Below, piece after piece: positions 9,237 to 18,813 of a stretch of DNA of 64,000 nt (its first letter is position 1; each line of letters begins with the position of its first letter). Location of the stretch: the NCBI RefSeq assembly GCF_000332195.1, contig NZ_KB235922.1, positions 620,001 to 684,000 of the forward strand, given 5' to 3'. The translations under genes were made by a program, and so were the position numbers. The notes below the pieces were generated by a model. It saw nothing but the letters and a program-made list of their open reading frames with translations, did no database searches and had not been told where the DNA came from. This DNA comes from Pleurocapsa sp. PCC 7319 (lineage in GTDB: Bacteria; Cyanobacteriota; Cyanobacteriia; Cyanobacteriales; Xenococcaceae).

Positions 9237-9782
9237 TTACCAAACTGGTTGATAATTTCTAGCTGTAAGCTGCCACTGACGACCAAAAACATGAATTTTA
9301 TTGGTGATACCATCGGCATCGATAAGTTTGCCTCTAATATGACTCCAGGCTAAAAGACTTCCTTCAAGATTAAGTATTTTTATTCCCTGCTGTCGCCATT
9401 TTTCTGCGTATTTACCGCTGCGATAGCCAATGGTACAGTAAGCAATAACGATGGAGTTGTCTCTATATTGCTCAAGATTACTCTCAAATTCATCTACTGT
9501 AATAGCACCCGGAATCAGAGAAACGGCTCGCTCTTCAAGCGATCGCACATCGACTAAAACAATATTTTTTGCTTGTTGTTGTAGCTGTTGTAATTCTTCA
9601 ACTGTAATTCCTTCAACTAAGGGAAACTCTTGAGCATAGTTGCTATACATCGCCATGATTTTTTGAAGTTTAGCAGCATCTGAGTGAATCTCAGTATTCT
9701 GACATCCAAGAGAAGTAACTGAAAAAACTAAAATCCAGACAGCAATAATTAGATATTGTTTCCGAAGCAATTTTCCCATCAT
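9237..9782 (-). CDS. Rhodanese-like domain lipoprotein
   Basis: This 181-residue protein begins with a basic-hydrophobic signal (residues 1-26) ending in the lipobox VTSLGC, so Cys27 is probably lipidated and the protein is exported. The rhodanese fold spans about residues 60-155, with VLVDVRSLEERAVSLIPGA and an active-site loop CTIGYRSG whose Cys116 would carry the persulfide. It may act in sulfur transfer or redox chemistry outside the cytoplasm. Its 3' end faces the kinase gene with a 19-base gap. Two adjacent ATG codons (9782, 9779) can serve as start. Confidence 0.88.
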   Translation of the reverse strand: MMGKLLRKQYLIIAVWILVFSVTSLGCQNTEIHSDAAKLQKIMAMYSNYAQEFPLVEGITVEELQQLQQQAKNIVLVDVRSLEERAVSLIPGAITVDEFESNLEQYRDNSIVIAYCTIGYRSGKYAEKWRQQGIKILNLEGSLLAWSHIRGKLIDADGITNKIHVFGRQWQLTARNYQPVW

Positions 9783-9814
9783 CCTTCATCTGTGCTAATT
9801 ATTAGAGGTTTCTG

Positions 9815-10588
9815 CTAACTGTTGAAATTCTTTTGACCCATTGCTAACACAGAACGCCAGAAAAACTTGGGCAGAGATAACATTCTTCGCCAACGCCAAG
9901 GTTCTTGATAAAGACGATAAGACCACTCTAAATTATTATTTCTTAACCATTCTGGGGCACGAGATTTGGTTCCCGCCCAAATATCAAAGCTACCGCCAAC
10001 ACCAATCCAAATGGAATTAGGGCATAGACCACGATTTTCTCTAATCCAAAGCTCTTGGCGGGGAACTCCTATGCCCACGAAAATAATCTGGGGTTGTTTT
10101 ACCTGTAAAGTTTGTTTCCAAGCAATTTCTTCATCTCCAGTAACATAGCCATTTTGAATTAAAAACGATAAATTGGGATATTTATTTTGCCAAACTTGAG
10201 CAGCTCGGGAAACAGTTTCAGGAGTACCGCCAAAAAAACAAATGGAGTCTGATGAGAAAGATTGTCCAACTTTTTCGATTAGAGATGCCGCCAATTCAAT
10301 TCCAGGACATCGTTCGTGTTTGAGACCTCGCATCCGCATATACATAATAATTCCTGCACCATCGGGAATAACTAAATCTGCTACTTGAATTGCTTGGGTC
10401 AAAGCTAAATTTTCTTCCGCCATGATCGCCATTTCAGCATTTAAAGTGACAACATGAGTTCCGACTCTTTGGTTGAATCTATCTACAAGCCAATCTAAGT
10501 AATTATCGAGTAGATGAACATAAAGACTAAGAATAGAGAAGGTCTTAGGCGAATGTAAGTTACTATCTTTAGTCAACATATTTTTCAT
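9815..10588 (-). CDS. WecG/TagA/CpsF-family glycosyltransferase
   Basis: The 257-residue protein matches GT26 enzymes, which transfer N-acetyl-mannosamine-type sugars to lipid-linked acceptors in envelope polysaccharide synthesis. Diagnostic blocks are VVTLNAEMAIMAEEN, VIPDGAGIIMYMRMRG, FFGGTPETV, and IIFVGIGVPRQELWI followed by WIGVGGSFDIWAGTKSRAPEW. The C-terminus ends in the usual EPWRWRRM segment. No other polysaccharide genes are adjacent. The gene lies 32 bases upstream of the rhodanese gene on the same strand, so they may be cotranscribed. An internal ATG at 10579 is an alternative start. Confidence 0.92.
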   Translation of the reverse strand: MKNMLTKDSNLHSPKTFSILSLYVHLLDNYLDWLVDRFNQRVGTHVVTLNAEMAIMAEENLALTQAIQVADLVIPDGAGIIMYMRMRGLKHERCPGIELAASLIEKVGQSFSSDSICFFGGTPETVSRAAQVWQNKYPNLSFLIQNGYVTGDEEIAWKQTLQVKQPQIIFVGIGVPRQELWIRENRGLCPNSIWIGVGGSFDIWAGTKSRAPEWLRNNNLEWSYRLYQEPWRWRRMLSLPKFFWRSVLAMGQKNFNS

Positions 10589-10624
10589 GATGGTGATTCA
10601 AAATTACTGGAAAAATATTCTAAT

Positions 10625-10951
10625 TTAGCCCAGTTTGACAGCAGTTCCCGTAGCGGTAATCAAAAGTAGTACTCCCTTGTTGTCTACGTTTATCGTACCT
10701 GTATCTATTTCAATACCAATTACTGCATCGGCATTGAGCTTGCCTGCCCGCTGCTTAAGCTCTTCAATTGCTTTTTGTTGCCCTTTTTCAAAAATTCTCT
10801 CATAGCTGCCAGTACGACCACCAATAGTATCTTTGATTCCCGCTAAAAAGTCTCTGAAAACGTTAGTACCATAAACTACTTCTGCGGTGACAACTCCCAA
10901 GTAAGTTTGGATCGGTTGATTTTGAATACTATCGGTTGTGGTTACTAACAT
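10625..10951 (-). CDS. YbjQ/UPF0145-family protein
   Basis: A compact 108-residue protein matching the YbjQ family, a pentameric fold of unknown function often called a putative heavy-metal-binding protein. The family blocks are YLGVVTAEVVYGTNVFRDF, GGRTGSYE, and DAVIGIEIDTGT. Length fits the family exactly. It lies 36 bases upstream of the glycosyltransferase gene on the same strand. It probably functions in the cytoplasm; nothing in the sequence shows metal binding. Confidence 0.9.
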   Translation of the reverse strand: MLVTTTDSIQNQPIQTYLGVVTAEVVYGTNVFRDFLAGIKDTIGGRTGSYERIFEKGQQKAIEELKQRAGKLNADAVIGIEIDTGTINVDNKGVLLLITATGTAVKLG

Positions 10952-11036
10952 TGATGTCAGAGGAATAAGAGGTGATTGTTAACTGATGATATTAAACTAT
11001 GGATATCTTATCAGTTTTTCAATTTTCATCAATAAC

Positions 11037-12002
11037 ATGAATTACTGTATCTTTGATCGTTTTCAAGGTGCTTGGCTGGGCAGCATAATTGGTGCAGCTT
11101 TAGATGATCACAGTTGCCGCTCTGAGCGAGCTAAAATTGTTCAGTATCAACCTCCGAAATGGCTGTTGGCACGAGCTAAATTGGCAGAAATTTTAATAAC
11201 TGCTCCCAGATTAGAAGCAAGTTTGATTGCGAATCAATTGGAACAGATTATTCTCGGAGAAAGCATTAGCCAAACTAACTTTGAAGTTGGCAAATTGGCT
11301 GATTATATTTTATTAATACTATTACCACTAATCATTTTTAACGTAGATAACCCAGATTTGGTTTCAAAAATTGTTACTCAATGTAACTTTAAGTCAAGAA
11401 CAAATAATATAATAGAGGATGTATTAATTTGGAATTATTTACTAGCTTTAACCTTAAATAAAAGATTTTCTTTTCAGGAAACTAATGTCAGTAGTATAGT
11501 AAAGCAAGTATTTGCTGGTGTAGAGGTCAAAAAAACTTCTTTAACTGAAAAGTTAGAGATCATAGCCCAAGCTTGGGAGCATGGTAATAGCTTGAATAAA
11601 TTGCAACAAGAGTTATCTAATCGAAGTGATCTAAGGCAAACGTCGATCGCTTTAGGTGTTTATTGTTTTGCTTCTACACCAAAAGACTTTATGCTTTCAG
11701 TTAAGCGTGCCGCCAAGCTCAGTAACAATATGTCTTTACCTATAACTGCACTGACGGGAGTATTATCTGGAGCATATAATGGTTTAACAGGAATTCCCTT
11801 AAGGTGGCATCAGTTTGGTAGCCAAAACCCAACTTATCGACAGAACGAATTAATCGCACAGAAATTATTAGAAACTTGGCTAGGAATATATCCAACTGCG
11901 AACAAGCAGTTTTCATACGACTTTACCCTTGACATTGTGGCTCCTCCGAAACAAATTCAATCTCGTGCATCCTTAAACATAATTTCTCAAAGAGCAAATT
12001 AA
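11037..12002 (+). CDS. Degenerate ADP-ribosylglycohydrolase-like protein
   Basis: The 321-residue protein starts with FDRFQGAWLGSIIGAALDD and ends with LTGVLSGAYNGLTGIPLRW. These resemble the first and last helices of the ADP-ribosylglycohydrolase (DraG) fold. The acidic metal-binding residues expected between them are not obvious, so it may be a structural or non-catalytic relative. I prefer the ATG at 11037 because the family motif follows at once; an ATG at 10986 would add 17 hydrophobic residues. It is divergent from the YbjQ gene and upstream of the HD phosphodiesterase gene. Function is unknown. Confidence 0.55.
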   Translation: MNYCIFDRFQGAWLGSIIGAALDDHSCRSERAKIVQYQPPKWLLARAKLAEILITAPRLEASLIANQLEQIILGESISQTNFEVGKLADYILLILLPLIIFNVDNPDLVSKIVTQCNFKSRTNNIIEDVLIWNYLLALTLNKRFSFQETNVSSIVKQVFAGVEVKKTSLTEKLEIIAQAWEHGNSLNKLQQELSNRSDLRQTSIALGVYCFASTPKDFMLSVKRAAKLSNNMSLPITALTGVLSGAYNGLTGIPLRWHQFGSQNPTYRQNELIAQKLLETWLGIYPTANKQFSYDFTLDIVAPPKQIQSRASLNIISQRAN

Positions 12003-12114
12003 GTTCTGTTTAGCAATATGATGGAAATCAAAAATGTCTAATCAAAAATTTCAGCATCTTTGGCAAATGAAGTTTTCTTGGCGGAAGTCATCATGTCTAT
12101 CGATTATAACTATA

Positions 12115-12138
12115 CTAAGTGCTCACTTGAGCGCTTAG
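12115..12138 (+). terminator. Hairpin between ADP-ribosylglycohydrolase-like gene and 7TM-HD gene
   Basis: CTAAGTGCTC at 12115-12124 pairs with GAGCGCTTAG at 12129-12138 (one G-T pair) over an ACTT loop, followed by a short T stretch. It lies 113 bases after the upstream stop and 19 bases before the next start. It may end the upstream transcript or be part of the leader of the next gene. The weak T-tract keeps confidence low. Confidence 0.4.
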
Positions 12139-12157
12139 TTTCCAAGAGTCTTCACCT

Positions 12158-14635
12158 ATGATTAAAAGCTGGCATTCGTTAATTCAACAATTTGAGGGAT
12201 GGCGACAAAAGTATCAACACCACAATAGCCTTTGGTGGAAAAATAATACGAGCAATAAAAACCGAAGTAGATTTTCTCGTAGTTCACACTTAAGCCACTA
12301 CCGCCAGAAAAAGACAATTACAAGATTCAGGCATGTTTTGTTAATGCTAGTTTTGGGTCTAATTGCCCTAACCAGTGTTGTCGGCTATCGATTTTACAAT
12401 CAGCCACAGTTGACTGTAGGTAAAATTTCCCCCTTAACTATTGAAGCTCCCTATTCAGCACAATTTGAAGATACAAAAACTACTCTTGAAAGACGGAAAG
12501 AAGTCCAGACAGGAATTACTCCGATTCTGAAACAAGATCGAAATTTAACTACAGAAATTAAAAATACCCTCGCAAGCTACTTAGAAAATGTTGAGCAGCT
12601 AAGAAAACTCACTGAGCCTTTTCCATTTTTTGATACTAAAATTTTATCTTTACCGAGTCAACAATATATTCGCTTTTGTCCAGAATCAGAATTCAAGGCA
12701 GTTTTAGCTTCAGTATCTGAAAATTTTAGTCAACAATCTGTTAACCCCGAACAAAACTTATCTCTAGAAACTAGACCGGATTTCAATGTTAGATTACAAA
12801 AGGTGGCTTTAGAACTACAGAAATATCGACAAGAAACATCGGAAACTGAATTTAATACTTTAATTGCTCAAATTACTCTAACTCGTTATCGATATTCTCA
12901 GGCTTGGAAAAAGTTAGCTCAAACAAAAATTGCGCGTTTAAGTGATAAGGAAACGGTTGTCTTACTTGATTTGACTGAAAAAGATTGGAAAGCAACCACA
13001 ACCACAATTGCTTTGGCTGCTGAGCGCATATTAACTCAGGGTATACCTAACGGTATGCCCTCAAACCTCCTGGAAAAAGCTGTTGCTGCGCAACTCAATC
13101 CAGATATACCTGAAGTAACAGAGCGTTTAGCTAGCAACCTATTATTGGCAAAACTTCAGCCTAATCTAGAAGAAGATAGAGACGCTACAAGAAATATTGC
13201 TGAAAAAGCAGCTAGAGCGATTAACCCAGTTGTAGTTGAGATTGAACAGGGAGAAACCATTGTTGAGGAAGGAGAAAGAATTAGTCAAGCTGATTTTGTG
13301 CTTTTAGATGGTTTTAAACTTAGTCAAAGAACTATTAACTGGGGGGGATTAAGGTTATCGGCTATTTTTGTTAGCTTCATGGTAGCTATATTTTTGCTAA
13401 TTCAAAGAAAAATTTACGGTTCCTTGAGACATCGAGATTATCTTTTATTGTGCTTATTAGGTTTGAGCGCTCCTCTACTAAGTGTTTTTCATTTTCCCTA
13501 TACTAGTTTGCCTGCAATTGGTCTCTTGGTAAGTAGTTTCTATGCCCCTAGCTTAGCAATTAGTGAGGTCGTCATAGTCACTGGATTGGTAATGTTTAGC
13601 AATCAGTCATTTGGTTCTCCATTTTTACTGGCAGGATGTTTAGGTGGCATAATTGCCGCTATCTTTGCTGGTAAGTTACGATCGCGGGAGGGGATGGCAA
13701 AATTAGGGTTGATGGTGGGATTGTCCCAAGCTGGAATCTATTTAATTACCAATTTAATTCGTAGTGCGAGTCCTGCTACTATTTGGTCAGCGATTTTACC
13801 CGATGCCATTATTTGTGGTCTGTTTGGAATTGCCTGGAGTATCGTCGCTATTGGTGTCTCTCCTTACTTAGAAAGATTTTTTGACTTAATTACTCCCATT
13901 CGTCTTGCAGAATTATCTAACCCAAATTTACCTCTTCTCAAGCGATTAGCGACAGAGGCCCCAGGAACATTTCAACATACGATGTTTGTCTCTTCTTTGG
14001 CTGAAGCTGCTGCTAGGAAATTGAATTGTAATGTAGAGTTAATTAGGGCAGGAACTCTTTACCACGATATCGGGAAGATGCACGATCCCCTAGGATTTAT
14101 CGAAAATCAAATGGGAGGACCCAATAAACACGACGAAATAGATGATCCTTGGATTAGTGCCGAAATTATCAAGAAACATGTCAGCGAAGGTTTGGTAATG
14201 GCCCGTAAGTATGGTTTACCAAAAGCAATTCGTGATTTCATTCCTGAACATCAGGGAACTTTATTGATTGCCTACTTTTACTATCAGGCAAAACAGCAAG
14301 CTGAGTCAGAAGGTACGAAGGTACTAGAATCAGATTTTCGCTATATTGGTCCAATTCCCCAGTCCAGAGAAACAGGGATATTGATGTTAGCCGATGGCTG
14401 TGAAGCTGCCTTGCGATCGCTAAAAGAAGCTACTCCGAAACAAGCTTTGTCCACTGTGCAAAAGATTTTTAAATCTCGTTGGCATGATGGTCAATTAATG
14501 GATAGTGGTCTTAGTTATGATGAACTGCCGTTTGTTGCCGAGGTTTTCATCGAAGTATGGCAGCAGTTTAACCATAAGCGCATCACCTATCCTAAAGGAG
14601 CTTTAGAAACAACCCCTCAAAAAAATAGAATTTAA
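12158..14635 (+). CDS. 7TM-HD family (PgpH-type) membrane phosphohydrolase
   Basis: An 825-residue protein with the PgpH architecture: one N-terminal membrane helix (about 58-78), a large extracytoplasmic 7TMR-HDED domain (about 80-395), seven membrane helices (about 398-570), and a cytoplasmic HD domain (about 600-800). The HD residues are visible in FQHTMFVSSLAE and TLYHDIGKMHDP, then IIKKHVSEGL and FIPEHQGT. Family members, studied mainly in Firmicutes, hydrolyse c-di-AMP, which makes that a reasonable but unproven role here. A weak hairpin lies just upstream, and the next gene follows by 69 bases. Confidence 0.92.
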   Translation: MIKSWHSLIQQFEGWRQKYQHHNSLWWKNNTSNKNRSRFSRSSHLSHYRQKKTITRFRHVLLMLVLGLIALTSVVGYRFYNQPQLTVGKISPLTIEAPYSAQFEDTKTTLERRKEVQTGITPILKQDRNLTTEIKNTLASYLENVEQLRKLTEPFPFFDTKILSLPSQQYIRFCPESEFKAVLASVSENFSQQSVNPEQNLSLETRPDFNVRLQKVALELQKYRQETSETEFNTLIAQITLTRYRYSQAWKKLAQTKIARLSDKETVVLLDLTEKDWKATTTTIALAAERILTQGIPNGMPSNLLEKAVAAQLNPDIPEVTERLASNLLLAKLQPNLEEDRDATRNIAEKAARAINPVVVEIEQGETIVEEGERISQADFVLLDGFKLSQRTINWGGLRLSAIFVSFMVAIFLLIQRKIYGSLRHRDYLLLCLLGLSAPLLSVFHFPYTSLPAIGLLVSSFYAPSLAISEVVIVTGLVMFSNQSFGSPFLLAGCLGGIIAAIFAGKLRSREGMAKLGLMVGLSQAGIYLITNLIRSASPATIWSAILPDAIICGLFGIAWSIVAIGVSPYLERFFDLITPIRLAELSNPNLPLLKRLATEAPGTFQHTMFVSSLAEAAARKLNCNVELIRAGTLYHDIGKMHDPLGFIENQMGGPNKHDEIDDPWISAEIIKKHVSEGLVMARKYGLPKAIRDFIPEHQGTLLIAYFYYQAKQQAESEGTKVLESDFRYIGPIPQSRETGILMLADGCEAALRSLKEATPKQALSTVQKIFKSRWHDGQLMDSGLSYDELPFVAEVFIEVWQQFNHKRITYPKGALETTPQKNRI

Positions 14636-14704
14636 GTTATTAATCATTAAATAATTAACCACTGAAATTAGATTTAAGTTATCGGTTTAATAAAATAGAT
14701 ACTG

Positions 14705-16093
14705 TTGGAACTCAATATCACTGTGGTCAAGAAAACTTCGAGACAGGATGCTCATTTTAATCAAGCTCGTGCAAGCTTACAACAAGCAATTTCTTGGTAT
14801 TCTGGCTTTCGTCGTCATGGTAGTTCTCCTCCAGATGAACGCTTACAAACTTCTGTCAGAAAAGATCTCCAGTCTCTACAAGCTGCATTAGATAAATTAG
14901 ATCGCAATGCCATTCGTATTAGTACCTTTGGTCTAGTTAGCTGTGGCAAGTCATCATTGATCAATGCTCTTTTGAAAGAACAGGTAGTGGCAACAGGACC
15001 ACTTCACGGTGTCACTCAATCTTTAACTATTTTGCGTTGGAATCCTCTACCAGATAAAGGGCTTAACGTTGAATTGATCGATACTCCCGGTTTAGATGAG
15101 GTGGCAGGAGAAGCGAGAGCTGAAATGGCACGAGAAATTGCGCAAAAGTCGGATCTGATTTTATTTGTGGTGGCAGGGGATATCACCAAGACGGAATACG
15201 AAGCTTTGTATGAATTAAGAAGTACTCAAAAGCCTTTAATTCTGGTCTTTAACAAAGTAGATCTTTATCCTGAGCAAGACCGTCAAAAAATTTATCGACA
15301 ATTGCAACAACTCAATTCCGCCCACAGTATGGGCAGTTTAGAAGATATTATCTCTCCCAACGAAATTGTGATGGTAGCTGCCAAACCTCAACAAATATTG
15401 GTGAGAGTCGAATCAATAGATGGCACAGTTAACACTAGTTGGGAAACTCCAGAACCCCAAATCGAAGAATTACAAAAGGCTTTAGAGCAAATTCTGCAAA
15501 AAGAGGGTAAATCTTTACTAGCTCTAAATGCTCTGGTACAAGCTAGAGATGCCGAAGCGAATATTGCTCACAAGACAATTGAATTACGTCAGGAAGAAGC
15601 ACAACAAATTATTAGTAAATATGCTCGTTATAAAGCGATCGCTGTAGCGATCAACCCAATTATCGTCTTAGATTTACTAGGTGGTTTGATAGCAGATTTA
15701 GCTTTAATTCGCTCTTTATCAAAGTTATATGGACTGCCGATTACTACTTATGAGGCGGGAAATTTATTACGACGAATTTTGGCTAGTTCTGGAGGTTTAT
15801 TGCTAGGGGAAATTGGCAGTAGTTTAGTGCTAGGAGTGGGCAAAAGCGGCGCAATCTTAACTAGTGGGTTTGAAAGTACAGGAGCTTTTACAGTTTATCT
15901 AGGTACTGCTAGTTTACAAGGGGCGATCGCCGGGTATGGAACCTATGTGATTGGTCGAGTTGCTCAGGTATATTTGGAAAAAGGCTGCACTTGGGGAGAA
16001 ATGGGAGCTTCGACTTTAATCAATGAAATTTTATCTCAGATAGAACCAAATACAATTATTTATCGTTTACGGCAAGAATTACTGCAACAATAA
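14705..16093 (+). CDS. Membrane-associated GTPase with C-terminal DUF697-like region
   Basis: The 462-residue protein has an Era/dynamin-like GTPase domain: P-loop GLVSCGKSSL (76-85), G3 DTPG (126-129) and G4 NKVD (183-186). After it come a helical stretch and a hydrophobic C-terminal half with glycine-rich membrane-seeking segments (about 305-420), as in DUF697 GTPases. Such proteins are common in cyanobacteria and are thought to act at membranes. The frame is closed by a TAG at 14696, so the start must be the TTG at 14705 or a GTG at 14723. Its exact role is unknown. Confidence 0.85.
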   Translation: MELNITVVKKTSRQDAHFNQARASLQQAISWYSGFRRHGSSPPDERLQTSVRKDLQSLQAALDKLDRNAIRISTFGLVSCGKSSLINALLKEQVVATGPLHGVTQSLTILRWNPLPDKGLNVELIDTPGLDEVAGEARAEMAREIAQKSDLILFVVAGDITKTEYEALYELRSTQKPLILVFNKVDLYPEQDRQKIYRQLQQLNSAHSMGSLEDIISPNEIVMVAAKPQQILVRVESIDGTVNTSWETPEPQIEELQKALEQILQKEGKSLLALNALVQARDAEANIAHKTIELRQEEAQQIISKYARYKAIAVAINPIIVLDLLGGLIADLALIRSLSKLYGLPITTYEAGNLLRRILASSGGLLLGEIGSSLVLGVGKSGAILTSGFESTGAFTVYLGTASLQGAIAGYGTYVIGRVAQVYLEKGCTWGEMGASTLINEILSQIEPNTIIYRLRQELLQQ

Positions 16094-16122
16094 TTCAGTA
16101 ATCAGTAATTAATCAATAGTTC

Positions 16123-17031
16123 ATGAATCAAGTTACGGTTAGTGTTCCTGCCACTACAGCTAATTTAGGAGTCGGTTTTGATTGTCTTGGTGCAGCCTTG
16201 ACTATGACTAATGAGTTTCAATTTACTAAAGTTGATACCAAGACAAAACTCAAAATTACAGTAGAAGGAAAAGAAGCGGAGAAAGTAAGTACTGATGATA
16301 GTAATCTGGTCTATCAGTCTTTTCTCCAGCTTTATCAGCAAATTAAGCAAACTCCACCCAATGTAGAAATTATTATCAAGCTAGGTGTACCTTTTTCTCG
16401 GGGCTTAGGTAGCTCAGCGACAGCAATTGTAGGTGGTTTATTGGGAGCCAATAATCTAGCGGGTAATCCTCTTAGCCAAGCAGAAGTTATGGATATGGCG
16501 ATCGCTATCGAAGGTCATCCCGATAATGTTGTGCCGGCTGTACTGGGTAATTGTCAACTATCTGTTAGAGACGGAGAAGAATGGCACATAAGCTCGATAC
16601 CCTGGCATCAAGATGTTATTCCTGTAGTGGCTATTCCCCATTTTGAACTATCTACAGAAGAAGCGCGCTCGGTCTTGCCGACAGAATATAGCCGTAGCGA
16701 TGCGATTTTTAACATTTCTCGAATGGGCTTGTTGCTGAGAGGTTTAGCAACTAATAACGGAGAATGGCTTAAAACTGCTTTGGCAGATAAGTTACATCAA
16801 CCCTATCGACAAAAACTGATTACTGGTTACGACCAAGTTAAACAAGCAGCAATTGATGCAGGTGCTTACGGTATGGTGATTAGTGGTGCTGGTCCTACTT
16901 TGCTAGCGTTAACTAACCCTAATAATAGAGAGCAAGTAGCTAAATCTATGTCTGATGCATGGACAAATATTGGAGTTGAGGCTGAAGTGCGATCGCTCTC
17001 TTTAGATACAGTCGGCGCAAAAATTTCTTAA
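16123..17031 (+). CDS. thrB: Homoserine kinase
   Basis: ThrB phosphorylates homoserine with ATP, the step before threonine synthase. The 302-residue protein is a GHMP kinase. It has the N-terminal substrate loop VPATTANLGVGFDCLGAAL, the ATP-binding glycine-rich loop PFSRGLGSSATAIVGG, and the C-terminal MVISGAGPTLLAL. Length and start are normal. It lies 29 bases downstream of the GTPase gene. A heptamer-like stretch (CAGTAAT) lies in that gap. Confidence 0.97.
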   Translation: MNQVTVSVPATTANLGVGFDCLGAALTMTNEFQFTKVDTKTKLKITVEGKEAEKVSTDDSNLVYQSFLQLYQQIKQTPPNVEIIIKLGVPFSRGLGSSATAIVGGLLGANNLAGNPLSQAEVMDMAIAIEGHPDNVVPAVLGNCQLSVRDGEEWHISSIPWHQDVIPVVAIPHFELSTEEARSVLPTEYSRSDAIFNISRMGLLLRGLATNNGEWLKTALADKLHQPYRQKLITGYDQVKQAAIDAGAYGMVISGAGPTLLALTNPNNREQVAKSMSDAWTNIGVEAEVRSLSLDTVGAKIS

Positions 17032-17052
17032 GAGGTGTCATCAATTCACTTC

Positions 17053-18789
17053 CTAATTCAATTCCTCAACTTTTGATAAATGATGATCGCTTCCACCTTC
17101 AGAGCCCTGGTTGAAACACTGAAAAAAAGTATGATGTTCTACTTCAAAGAAGGGATCGCTGCTTTGTCCGTGAACAATAACATTATGAAAAATGCCATTG
17201 TGGTATAACCTTATTTTCATCGGTACGCGATCTTCTTGAGAACAAGAAACTTCTAGGCCTTCGACTGCTTCTTCTAAACAATCTTCAACTCGGTGATAGA
17301 AATCAGAAATTAACTCGCGATCTTTGGCACTGACTTGAAATGACTTGGAATTAGGACGATAGATGATTTGAGTAAATGCTAAAGCTGCCTCTTGATAGCG
17401 GTTCTGTAAATAAAGGGATAAACCTAGATCCCTTAAGGCAAAAGTAAAATTCGGCTCTGCTTTCAGTACTTGATAATAAAGTTCGCTGGCCTTCTCATAA
17501 TTATCGAGTCTTGCCCACAAAGAACCCAGATTATATTTAATCTTGTAGGAATCGGGATTAAGCTCTAAAGCTCGCTCAAATGATTCTTGAGCATTAAAAT
17601 AATCTTTACCTAGAAATTGCGCCGTAGCTTTACCAGACCAAGCTTGATAAATATTTTCATCAAATTTGATAATGCTATCAAAGATCGCCATCGCTGCCTG
17701 ATAATTTTGTTCGCGATTAACTAAAAAATGACCTAACTCTAACAGGATTGGTATATCTTGTTCTGTAATGCTGTCAAAGGGCTGATAAATCTGAATAACT
17801 TCTTGGTACCGATCGCTAGCTGGTAGACATTGAGGTTGTTTACGAATTACCAGATCTTGAAATTCTTCAAGATAGCTTAGATAAAACAAAGCACGAGGAT
17901 TATCAGGTTCTATTTCTTTAGCCTGGGTAAAATCGGCGATCGCTTTATCAAATCTTTCTTGGTTACGATTAGAGTCCCAAAGTACGAAAGAAACCTTACC
18001 GCGATTAATTAAAGCTTCAGTGTCGTTAGGTTTCTTCTTTAAGACGCGATCGCAAGCGGTCAAGACCTTAGCAGCCAAGTCTAAATCCGAGGGCATAAGA
18101 CGACATTGTTTGGCAGCAGAAAAATTAATCCAAACTAAATAGAGACCAAAAATCCCTCCTAAACTACCTAAAATAGTCAAGATAAGAATACCTAAATGTT
18201 TAATAGATCTTGGTTTTTGCTCGACATCGCTAAATTTAGAAGCAGAGGCTTGCGAGACAATTAGCTTGTGACCAATTTGATCGAGCTGCTGTTTGATCCA
18301 TTCACTATTAAATATCTCTGCGTAAATACGATTGACAATTTTTAACTTATTTTCTTGACGAATTACTAATCCCGATGTTGTGAGAATCTTATCTTCTAAA
18401 CTATCCGTAGCTACTACTTCTTTTTTTAATAAGATTTCATGTAGTCTTAACAGTACAGTTGTTACTTGTTCATGTTGTAGAACATTATTTTGAATTGCTT
18501 GAAGATGCTGATGATAGCCCCGTTCCTTTTCATTTTCCCAGTACTTGACTAATGATTGGACAATACGCTTCACGTATTTCGTTTCTTGTCCTTCCAGAAC
18601 CTGATCTTGGCGATCGAGAATTAACTGACAGAGACGTTGGGTCAGCAGAGAATTTCCCTCTGTCCAGCTTAAGATTTCTTGAGCAATTAAATGTGGTAGC
18701 TCGATCTTGCCTATTTCTTTACTTTTAGCAATAAAGTCCTCAATTATCTGATTGCTATTAATATTTGCCTGTGAAAACGGGTCGCTCAT
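17053..18789 (-). CDS. TPR membrane protein with AAA-like C-terminal helper segment
   Basis: The 578-residue protein starts with about 170 residues resembling the lid region of cyanobacterial AAA-like proteins (LSWTEGNSLLTQRLCQLIL, then LRIY-type repeats), but it has no Walker A motif. A membrane helix follows (about 198-220, LGILILTILGSLGGIFGLYLVW). Residues 235-470 form about six TPR units, for example YKIKYNLGSLWARLDNYEKA and FALRDLGLSLYLQNRYQEAA. The C-terminus is a short cysteine-containing domain. It is probably a protein-interaction scaffold at a membrane. Its 3' end faces thrB. Confidence 0.75.
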   Translation of the reverse strand: MSDPFSQANINSNQIIEDFIAKSKEIGKIELPHLIAQEILSWTEGNSLLTQRLCQLILDRQDQVLEGQETKYVKRIVQSLVKYWENEKERGYHQHLQAIQNNVLQHEQVTTVLLRLHEILLKKEVVATDSLEDKILTTSGLVIRQENKLKIVNRIYAEIFNSEWIKQQLDQIGHKLIVSQASASKFSDVEQKPRSIKHLGILILTILGSLGGIFGLYLVWINFSAAKQCRLMPSDLDLAAKVLTACDRVLKKKPNDTEALINRGKVSFVLWDSNRNQERFDKAIADFTQAKEIEPDNPRALFYLSYLEEFQDLVIRKQPQCLPASDRYQEVIQIYQPFDSITEQDIPILLELGHFLVNREQNYQAAMAIFDSIIKFDENIYQAWSGKATAQFLGKDYFNAQESFERALELNPDSYKIKYNLGSLWARLDNYEKASELYYQVLKAEPNFTFALRDLGLSLYLQNRYQEAALAFTQIIYRPNSKSFQVSAKDRELISDFYHRVEDCLEEAVEGLEVSCSQEDRVPMKIRLYHNGIFHNVIVHGQSSDPFFEVEHHTFFQCFNQGSEGGSDHHLSKVEELN

Positions 18790-18813
18790 TGTGGTCGAAA
18801 TAGATAAATATAC

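Noticed and set aside
12034-12138. 34-codon frame starting at 12034
   Set aside because: It ends inside the hairpin before the HD gene, has no Shine-Dalgarno sequence and matches no family.
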